Source: Holosporales bacterium (GTDB lineage Bacteria > Pseudomonadota > Alphaproteobacteria > RUG11792). From it: a DNA stretch of 12,591 nucleotides. Of the stretch, positions 1-5,370 are shown in pieces. The position numbers were made by a program, and so were the translations under genes. The stretch spans positions 1-12,591 of the forward strand of contig JAIRKP010000030.1 of the NCBI GenBank assembly GCA_031260085.1, written 5' to 3'. Positions within the stretch are counted from its first letter, which is position 1. Every line of letters begins with the position of its first letter. A model generated the notes under the pieces. That model was not told the DNA's origin and did not search any database. It saw nothing but the letters and a program-made list of their open reading frames with translations.

Positions 1-93
1 GACTAAACGCTAATCTGACTAAGTCCGAAGTTATCGGCAAAACACGGAGGATAGAAGCCGATTATAAAGGGTTAGGGCAGAAATCAATATTAT

Positions 94-119
94 GTCCGAA
101 AAGCTATCGCTTTTTGGAC
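94..119. repeat. Dispersed hairpin element, copy 1
   Basis: GTCCGAAAAGC (94-104) pairs with GCTTTTTGGAC (109-119): an 11-bp stem with one G-U pair and a 4-nt loop. It is one of four related copies in the window sharing the core CGAAAAG...CTTTTCG. The downstream flank (TTATTGCTGCAGGTT) resembles the flank of copy 4 (CTTTCATGCAGGTT), which suggests an element somewhat longer than the hairpin. There is no U-run after the stem on either strand. Confidence 0.6.
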
Positions 120-165
120 CACTGGGATTACTCTTATTGCTGCAGGTTTCGATCTGCAATCAATA

Positions 166-200
166 GCGGGGTTAGAAAATAGAAGATTTTCTAACCCCGC
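166..200. repeat. Perfect 15-bp stem-loop
   Basis: GCGGGGTTAGAAAAT (166-180) is exactly complementary to 186-200, with the 5-nt loop AGAAG. Neither strand has a T-run after the stem, so it is not a classical intrinsic terminator. It lies about 60 bp after the copy 1 hairpin, much as a 15-bp perfect stem follows copy 2 near 2252. Confidence 0.6.
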
Positions 201-250
201 AACCAAAATTAGCAGTATTTCGATTACTATATAGGTAATAAAATATCAAT

Positions 251-266
251 TGTTCCACGTGGAACA
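251..266. promoter_or_regulatory. parS: parS chromosome-partition site
   Basis: TGTTCCACGTGGAACA is a perfect 16-bp palindrome and matches the conserved bacterial parS pattern (TGTTnCACGTGnAACA), in the C/G variant common in alphaproteobacteria. ParB binds such sites and spreads, loading SMC and linking the origin region to ParA. No parA or parB gene is visible here. parS sites usually lie within tens of kb of oriC, so the site suggests, but does not prove, an origin-proximal location. Confidence 0.75.
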
Positions 267-529
267 TTTTTATGTTGAATATTGTACATATGGTGTCAGG
301 ATTCAATGGGCCAAGCAATGCGAAACCCTTGGGTGAGCAATTAATTGAGGAAAGATATTTAGTTTCGAAAGAACTTTAAGGATAATCCGATCATTTTTGA
401 AGTTCTGAAAACTTCAGAATTCGCTAATTGTACACAGGCTTTTGCTCTGTTTACGCTCTTTGCATATACTTTCCAATTCTGTTCACGATCCTAAATGGCT
501 TTAGTCGTTGCTGTCAGAAATCAACTAAT
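267..529. other. Gap without recognisable genes
   Basis: No coding frame of any length holds up on either strand. The only structure I see is a 7-bp hairpin near 399-420 (TTCTGAA-AAC-TTCAGAA). Its T-run lies on the wrong side for a terminator on either strand. No obvious terminator for the leftward tRNA operon is visible. Confidence 0.4.
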
Positions 530-605
530 TGGCATCTCCTACGGGATTTGAACCCGTGTTGCCGCCGTGAAAGGGCGGTGTCCTAGACCCCTAGACGAAG
601 GAGAC
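530..605 (-). tRNA. tRNA-Glu (anticodon TTC)
   Basis: This is a 76-nt cloverleaf on the minus strand. The acceptor stem GTCTCCT/AGGAGAT pairs fully, with a G-U first pair. The anticodon stem is CCGCC/GGCGG with loop CTTTCAC, giving anticodon TTC. The T arm carries GGTTCAAATCC, the discriminator base is G, and CCA is genomically encoded. It lies one base downstream of tRNA-Lys in the same orientation, so the two are almost certainly co-transcribed and separated by processing. Confidence 0.97.
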
Positions 606-606
606 A

Positions 607-682
607 TGGTGGGCTCAACAGGGTTCGAACCTGTGGCCCTCTGATTAAAAGTCAGATGCTCTACCAGCTGAGCTATGAGCCC
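607..682 (-). tRNA. tRNA-Lys (anticodon TTT)
   Basis: This is a 76-nt cloverleaf on the minus strand. The acceptor stem is GGGCTCA/TGAGCCC, the D arm contains AGCTCAGCTGGTAGAGC, the anticodon arm CTGA-CTTTTAA-TCAG gives anticodon TTT, and the T arm contains GGTTCGAACC. A genomically encoded ACCA end follows. It is the first gene of a two-tRNA unit with tRNA-Glu and has its own promoter immediately upstream. Confidence 0.97.
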
Positions 683-927
683 CAATATCGCTTATTCTAT
701 CGTGTTGCGCGATTCTGCGTCAAGAGTCTTTATGGATTAAGATCCGATTTAGTAAAAAACGACAAATAAAGCTTTAAGTAATACAAATGACAAATCGTAT
801 ATTTTATGTATTTTCTCTAATGTAGGAAAGTGTTTGTTTAAAAGTGACAATTATTAATCAATTTAGACATAATAATTCTCTAATCCTGAAGTTTCTCAAT
901 GTGTCGGAGACGAAACTGAGGTTTATT
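683..927. other. Gap without recognisable genes
   Basis: Apart from the tRNA promoter I see nothing supportable. A 62-codon plus-strand frame (844-1032, GTG start) is low-complexity, has no ribosome binding site, and overlaps a better minus-strand candidate. Confidence 0.4.
694..723 (-). promoter_or_regulatory. sigma70-type promoter of the tRNA-Lys/tRNA-Glu unit
   Basis: On the minus strand TTGACG (718-723) is followed after 18 bp by TAGAAT (694-699), both close to the sigma70 consensus. Transcription would begin near 687, about five bases before the mature 5' end of tRNA-Lys, a very short leader. The GC-rich bases around the start could be a stringent-type discriminator, but that is only an inference. 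Confidence 0.7.
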
Positions 928-1272
928 TTAATGAATAATCTTCTTTCGAAACTGACAAAGACAAGTGCACTGCTGATTCATCTTCAAGAATGCATTATTT
1001 ACATTATGTCCCTTTTTGTAAAGCTCCTTTAAATCTCCTCTGTGTATTTTTTCAATCTCCATAGTACCGATACACTCATTCTGTGAATGGTATACTCTTA
1101 GTGCTCAATACTCTGGAGCTTTCCCTGCAGATCTTTTTCCCTTCTTATCACGAACTCCACCGGCAACAAAGTCAGACCTTCTCATTATTTTCTCATCTAC
1201 ATATCATACTCCTCTCGAGAACTTAGTCATAAGCATTATCACTAAAATAAAAGCACACGAAGCACAAGGCAT
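928..1272 (-). pseudogene. Unidentified ORF with two in-frame TGA codons
   Basis: Read on the minus strand from ATG at 1272, a single frame runs 114 codons to TAA (928-930) with only two stops, both TGA (1204-1206, codon 23; 1105-1107, codon 56). Random AT-rich DNA of this length should hold several stops of all three kinds. The translation has protein-like composition: a hydrophobic start (CAFILVIMLM), then a basic, charged stretch such as DEKIMRRSDFVAGGVRDKKG, then HRGDLKELYKKGHNVNNAFL. Trp would read naturally at both TGAs (RGV-W-YVDEK, PEY-W-ALRVY). Most likely this is a decayed gene in which TGG became TGA under AT pressure. I do not recognise the family. Confidence 0.45.
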
Positions 1273-1493
1273 GTATCCAGCATTAAACTTTGAATTTGTT
1301 GAGAAATATCATATCAGGATTGTATTACAAAACATTCCTTATTTTTTAAATTGTTTAAAATATGCTCATTAAAAGGAGAAGAACTTTTTGTTAAGAAATA
1401 AGCTGAATTTACCTATGCTCTTAATCACGTATGGAATTTTGATTTATTAACTCAGCATGTTATCATTTTCTATTCGTAATAATGGATTTAACT

Positions 1494-2130
1494 ATGCTAG
1501 ACGACAAATTACCCAATCCAAATGCAATATCAAATTCCTAAAATAGATTATGTAATTTATGTTAACCCAACTATAAAAAAACAAAAATATAATATTCGAG
1601 GAATATACTTATTTTAGTGATACTGATTTCGAAAAACATGTAACTCACCATTATGAATTCTATAATGACAAACTTATTATCGACAAGTTTTGCCAGATAG
1701 CAAAAGGTGTTGAATTTATCATGAATGGCGCTAATCACCAAATGTCCGATGTTTCAACATTTCAGTTTTACATTTTTGAGGTTGGGATGAAAAGATTTCG
1801 CCTCTTGATAAAATGCCCATGAAGGGTGATACAATCATCGGCAATGATGTTTGGATAGGGCAAAATGCGACAATATTACCCGGAGTTCACATAGGAGATG
1901 TAGCAATTATTGATCTGCATAGCCTGGTCGGAAGTGATGTTGAGCCATATACTCTTGTTGCAGGAAATCCGGCAAAACCTATAAGGAAAAGGTTTGATGA
2001 TGAATTGATAGAACTCTTGCTGAAACTAAAATGGTGGGAGAAATCGATTGAGGAAATACAACTCCTTATTCTAATCTTACATGAAAATAACTTGCAGAAC
2101 GTAAAGCAGATGTTGATGAAAATGACATAA
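1494..2130 (+). pseudogene. Xenobiotic acetyltransferase (Vat/CatB-type) pseudogene
   Basis: The intact 3' part (from about 1780) reads GWDEKISPLDKMPMKGD and then IIGNDVWIGQNATILPG, the left-handed beta-helix signature of the hexapeptide xenobiotic acetyltransferases, which use acetyl-CoA to inactivate streptogramins or chloramphenicol. The family's N-terminal part can be followed upstream only by changing frame three times. MLDDKLPNPNA starts at ATG 1494; a shift near 1525 gives YQIPKIDYVIYVNPTIKKQK; a shift near 1615 gives SDTDFEKHVTHHYEFY through KLIIDKFCQIAKGVEFIMNGANHQM; a shift near 1780 enters the C-terminal frame. The reconstructed length (about 210 residues) fits the family. The C-terminal piece alone lacks the catalytic-His segment (NGANH), so it should be inactive. 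It is convergent with xerC. Confidence 0.87.
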
Positions 2131-2219
2131 ATATATTTGCTCGCAAACCCTAAATTATTTCCAAAAATCCCTGAGAACAGAAGAGGATTATGGAGATTGA
2201 TGAAAGCTATTAGTTTTTG

Positions 2220-2243
2220 CCTGAAAAGCTTCTGCTTTTCAGG
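2220..2243. repeat. Dispersed hairpin element, copy 2
   Basis: CCTGAAAAGC (2220-2229) pairs perfectly with GCTTTTCAGG (2234-2243), a 10-bp stem with a 4-nt loop. It belongs to the same family as the hairpins at 94, 8182 and 11233. It lies in the gap between the convergent acetyltransferase pseudogene and xerC, as the first of three consecutive hairpins. Confidence 0.6.
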
Positions 2244-2251
2244 TCCCCGGA

Positions 2252-2288
2252 GCGCGAGTATGGTATCATAATTATACCATACTCGCGC
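2252..2288. repeat. Perfect 15-bp stem-loop (second of array)
   Basis: GCGCGAGTATGGTAT (2252-2266) is exactly complementary to ATACCATACTCGCGC (2274-2288), with a 7-nt loop. There is no U-tract on either strand. It begins nine bases after the copy 2 hairpin. Confidence 0.65.
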
Positions 2289-2292
2289 CATC

Positions 2293-2332
2293 AGTCTGTC
2301 AAGGATCACTGCGTTCTCCTCCTTGACAGACT
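2293..2332. repeat. Perfect 13-bp stem-loop (third of array)
   Basis: AGTCTGTCAAGGA (2293-2305) pairs exactly with TCCTTGACAGACT (2320-2332) around a 14-nt loop. On the minus strand the loop and stem contain AAGGAGGAG followed by a GTG, which explains a long but implausible antisense frame here. It lies 30 bp beyond the xerC stop codon and may protect or end the xerC transcript, although no U-run follows. Confidence 0.6.
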
Positions 2333-2361
2333 ATACGGCTCATCTATTTTTAGGCATAAGA

Positions 2362-3291
2362 TTATTTCTGATTCTTTTTAGACATTGGGTGGCATTGGTC
2401 ATAAATATTCGAAAGGTGAGTTTTTGCTATGTCTGTATATACCTGCGTAGAGGAAATTGAAGAATGGCCGAGGAGTTCTTGAACGCTCCTAAGATCTCCC
2501 CCATTTTCGATAATGTGAGTTGCGCAACTGTGTCTTAGAGCATGCGGGGTAACCGCATCTGGTAGATTCAGCATTTTACGCGATGCTTGTATAAGTTTTT
2601 GAACCGCAGAAGCTGTCAGCCGCAATCCAAATCGGTTGACAAACAATGCATCTGAAATATCACTTAAATTTATCAAATCCAAACTTTTAATATAATCAAA
2701 AATAATTTCTCTCACTTTCTTAACTAACGGCACTGCCCTAACTTTATCACCTTTTCCTAAGATATTTAGAAAATCAGCATTATTTTCAATATCCTGTCTA
2801 TTTAGCTGTAATGCTTCGTTTATTCTCAAGCCCACAGAATATATTAAAACTAAAAGAGCTTTATCTCTCTTTATTATCCAATTTGTTTGTTTTAAGCTAT
2901 GGATAGACGATAATATATCGTTTATTTTTTCTATTGATATTGGCCTGGGCAGGCCTTTTTTTATTTTAGGAGACTTCATTGCAATTATATTGCATTCTTC
3001 AATAATATTTGTTTTTATGCAAAATCGTAAAAAATTTTTAATAGCAGATATACCTCTCGATATACTTCTATCCGAAACTGCTTTATTTTTTCGATACAAT
3101 GCCCAAGCTCTGAGATCTTGTTTTGTGAGAGAGATTAGGTCTTTTTTAGTTATATTCTCTGATTTAAATTCTAACAAAAACTTCATAAATGACTCGAAGT
3201 CTAGCATATAAGATATTATTGTATTTTTAGATAAAAACTCAGAATTATTTAAATATGATTGCCACATATCAATAAGTTTTTTCAAAATCAT
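2362..3291 (-). CDS. xerC: Tyrosine recombinase XerC
   Basis: The 309-residue protein is a site-specific tyrosine recombinase of the Xer type, which with XerD resolves chromosome dimers at dif. Residues 1-95 form the N-terminal SAM-like core-binding domain (KNTIISYMLDFESFMKFL). The catalytic domain follows with all active-site residues visible: R156 (GLRINEAL), K180 (LGKGDKVR), H250 and R253 (HALRHSCATH), H276 (LLGHSS) and nucleophile Y285 (TQVYTD). The TQVYTD ending and the C-terminal YDQCHP favour XerC over XerD, whose motif is usually TQIYTH. The length is typical. The ATG at 3291 has only a weak GGA upstream, and Met9 is a possible alternative start. It is transcribed alone, facing the acetyltransferase pseudogene. 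Confidence 0.94.
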   Translation of the reverse strand: MILKKLIDMWQSYLNNSEFLSKNTIISYMLDFESFMKFLLEFKSENITKKDLISLTKQDLRAWALYRKNKAVSDRSISRGISAIKNFLRFCIKTNIIEECNIIAMKSPKIKKGLPRPISIEKINDILSSIHSLKQTNWIIKRDKALLVLIYSVGLRINEALQLNRQDIENNADFLNILGKGDKVRAVPLVKKVREIIFDYIKSLDLINLSDISDALFVNRFGLRLTASAVQKLIQASRKMLNLPDAVTPHALRHSCATHIIENGGDLRSVQELLGHSSISSTQVYTDIAKTHLSNIYDQCHPMSKKNQK

Positions 3292-3734
3292 ATTCCAAAT
3301 ATAAACTCAAAGTAAGAACAATATACCATATTTATGAGAACCAATTATTCGATAAAAAATCCAAATAAATACAATTTTCTTTCAAAAATATCAACATTTT
3401 TTTTGGAAATTTTAAAAACTGTTAAGGTAATATTAATTTCTAGTTTTTTAAATAAATTTTTCTCAGGAAGCTTTGATTTTCAAATATTTCATGATGTGCT
3501 CAATTTTTAAGCAATAAGGTAACAAGTCCTATTTTCTGTCGGGTATACCATATTAAAAAAAGTTTTTCACAGAGTTATTAACAACTTTGGTGGAAAAACA
3601 AAAAGCCTTGAAAACCCACAGTATTTTACTTCGCTCATTAATCATAATTATAAAATTTTATGCATTATTAATCAAATTTTAACATTTTTAATAAACAATT
3701 AAATTAAAAAGATCTAGGTGCGTTTAGACAATTT
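3292..3734. other. AT-rich divergent spacer with DnaA-box-like words
   Basis: No gene is visible in 443 bp between the divergent starts of xerC and the PARG-like gene. The spacer holds long A/T tracts (3400-3470, 3640-3715). A small cluster resembles DnaA boxes (TTATnCACA): TTTTTCACA at 3563-3571, TTATTAACA at 3575-3583 and TTTTCCACC on the minus strand at 3589-3597, each with one or two mismatches. TATACCATATT occurs twice (3322-3332, 3544-3554). It must contain promoters for both flanking genes, but I cannot assign them reliably. Confidence 0.4.
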
Positions 3735-5138
3735 ATGAAAAAATTGTTGATATTATTAATAGCTCTGATAGCTGTGCAATTTGATATAAGTGCGGCAACG
3801 CGAGTTAGGCTCGGAACTGAAACAACTGCTCTTCCAAAGAAAAAACCATATTTCAGAAAACAAGATCCGGTGGTTCGAGGGGTATTTTTAGAGCTAGCAG
3901 CAAAAAAGATGATAAATTTAATGAAAGATTATCCATACCCCGATGTTGCGCTTGATTTATTGTATTTAATATTGCAAAATGTATTGTTCCCAGAGATAGA
4001 TTTCATGTGGACTGTGATTAGTCAACATTCTCCCGAAATGTTTGCTGATTCATACAAAAACCGCATACTTTTATATTATGCATTTCGAGACATAATAGTT
4101 AATCATCTCTCTAAAGATCAGGCGTTAAAAAAAAGTGAAAATGATTTAAAAATTGGCAAATATCCATATACATTTGAGGCCAAGCCAATAATGCATGATG
4201 TAACTTTATATACAAGTGCCATAGATATGGAAAGAATATTAGCTAGCTTATCAGATATACAAAACGAATTTAGATTATTTTGCCAATCGATTCCAGACTA
4301 TACTCAAGCGCTTCCAAACCCAGACAAAAGACTGAATCAAAAGGTGTTATACGGAGTTCATTCGACTAGACAAAATTATGCATGCGGGGTCTACATTGCT
4401 CCAAATGGGAAAGGTTTTCCTATCCAACGGGTATCCCCGGCCCTAAGCCCTTGGGGAATATTTGGTGTTCCACCAGGAGATAATGAAGCTTTAGAGAAAA
4501 AAGTGCACGAAGATGTTTCCAAAATAGAGCGTCGATACCCGGAAACGGCTATAGAAATATTCAATGGTACATGTCAAGATGCGGTTATAAAACTTGGAGC
4601 TAAAAATAGCGTTGCGTTGCTCAGCTTTGCACATGCGACAAAAGTTGGAGGCGGGACTTATGAAGTAAAATTAGGCCAGGAGGAGCTTAATATACACACC
4701 ATTGCTGGATTATTTGAGAGCTTGGCAGCTCTTGCTGCGCCGCCTGAAAAATTAACATATAAAGATTCATTACATTCTCCAGAAAGCGTTTTATATACCA
4801 CTGGAGCAACATTAATAAAAAGATTTCAAAAAGGAGTGGTTCTTGCGGCTGATCAACCTATAGTGCTAGACGTTATAAGCTGTGCCGGCATTCCAATAGG
4901 TGTGCTCAATCCAAAGTATCCAGATCTTTATAAAGAAATAGACAGAAGAATAGGGTTGGTGTTTGCTATGGCTATCGTGAATGGCTGTGAGATACTTATA
5001 CTCGGGAAGTATAATCTCGGAAAACTTAACGGAGATCCCAATAAAATCACTGCTATAATTAAGAAATATATAAATAAATATCAGGGATATTTTGAATCTA
5101 TAGTCTTAGCGGCCGGAGATTATGAGCCTTATGCATAA
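3735..5138 (+). CDS. Predicted exported PARG-like (DUF2263/TIGR02452-type) protein
   Basis: The 467-residue product begins with a typical Sec signal peptide (MKKLLILLIALIAV...ISA, likely cut near residue 20). The C-terminal half matches microbial-type poly(ADP-ribose) glycohydrolases: IEIFNGTCQDAV (273-284), then SFAHATKVGGG-TYEVKLG-QEE (297-317). The last is the PARG signature GGG-X6-8-QEE, with both catalytic Glu present (E316, E317). Next come the HSPESVLY segment (347-354), ISCAGIP and the closing ILILGKYNLGKLNGDP (420-435). Known members hydrolyse ADP-ribose glycosidic bonds. Two changes deserve note: the Asn of the PARG FAN motif is His300, and the usual GCGxFGN before the C-terminus is NLGKLNG, so activity is uncertain. 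Residues 40-270 include a region I do not recognise. An exported PARG in a likely intracellular bacterium suggests a host-directed effector; that is inference. AGGTG lies unusually far (14 nt) before the ATG. Confidence 0.82.
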   Translation: MKKLLILLIALIAVQFDISAATRVRLGTETTALPKKKPYFRKQDPVVRGVFLELAAKKMINLMKDYPYPDVALDLLYLILQNVLFPEIDFMWTVISQHSPEMFADSYKNRILLYYAFRDIIVNHLSKDQALKKSENDLKIGKYPYTFEAKPIMHDVTLYTSAIDMERILASLSDIQNEFRLFCQSIPDYTQALPNPDKRLNQKVLYGVHSTRQNYACGVYIAPNGKGFPIQRVSPALSPWGIFGVPPGDNEALEKKVHEDVSKIERRYPETAIEIFNGTCQDAVIKLGAKNSVALLSFAHATKVGGGTYEVKLGQEELNIHTIAGLFESLAALAAPPEKLTYKDSLHSPESVLYTTGATLIKRFQKGVVLAADQPIVLDVISCAGIPIGVLNPKYPDLYKEIDRRIGLVFAMAIVNGCEILILGKYNLGKLNGDPNKITAIIKKYINKYQGYFESIVLAAGDYEPYA

Positions 5139-5370
5139 TCTTCGCTCAAATGCATTTTTCGAATCTCTTCCTTTATGCTATTTGAGAGGAATCCCATTTC
5201 AAAGTTTGTCATAAAAGCCGTGGGTTTTATATCTCCAGAAATTTGACAATAAGTTTAAAAAAGGTTTGTTAAGTATTGCGCAGGGACTTGAGAGGTGTTA
5301 TTATAAAAATGTTATTAACAATTTTTTTCGCAAAGCTTGTGTATAAGTTTTGCATAAATTTAAGGTGATT
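5139..5370. promoter_or_regulatory. rpsA upstream region with promoter and DnaA-box match
   Basis: TTGCGC (5276-5281), a 17-bp spacer and TATTAT (5299-5304) form a plausible sigma70-type promoter, giving a leader of about 60 nt. A separate TTGACA lies at 5243-5248 but lacks a good -10. Within the leader, TGTGTATAA (5338-5346) is, on the minus strand, a perfect TTATACACA DnaA box, and TTATTAACA (5312-5320) repeats a word seen at 3575. No convincing terminator for the upstream gene is visible. Confidence 0.5.

Larger units (their letters stand above)
1..250. other. Noncoding or decayed left end of window
   Basis: No convincing gene is visible. One plus-strand frame stays open from base 3 to a TAG at 180-182 (about 59 codons, beginning LNANLTKSEVIGKTRRIEAD). 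It could be the 3' end of a gene starting outside the window, but it has no recognisable motif. Its last third is made of the palindromic repeat at 94-119 and the hairpin at 166-200, so its C-terminus would be repeat-derived. I treat it as unresolved. Confidence 0.3.

Noticed and set aside
94-119. The CGAAAAG hairpins as ordinary intrinsic terminators
   Set aside because: No copy has a T-run after the stem on either strand.
844-1032. 62-residue plus-strand ORF
   Set aside because: GTG start without a ribosome binding site, low-complexity translation, no motif, and overlap with the better minus-strand frame at 928-1272.
928-1272. Host genetic code 4 (TGA = Trp)
   Set aside because: The slt gene terminates naturally at TGA after a complete SLT domain, and Trp is encoded by TGG in rpsA, dapA and slt.
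1019-1372. Long stop-free plus-strand frame without an early start codon
   Set aside because: Its Ser/Pro/Leu/Phe-rich translation is the typical antisense image of the charged minus-strand frame.
1887-2309. 140-residue minus-strand ORF with a good AAGGAGG before GTG
   Set aside because: It is antisense to the recognisable acetyltransferase, and its start and Shine-Dalgarno-like sequence are parts of the hairpin array.
5350-5370. TTG start seven codons upstream of the chosen rpsA start
   Set aside because: The ATG at 5371 has AAGGTG at ideal spacing and gives the usual S1 N-terminus.
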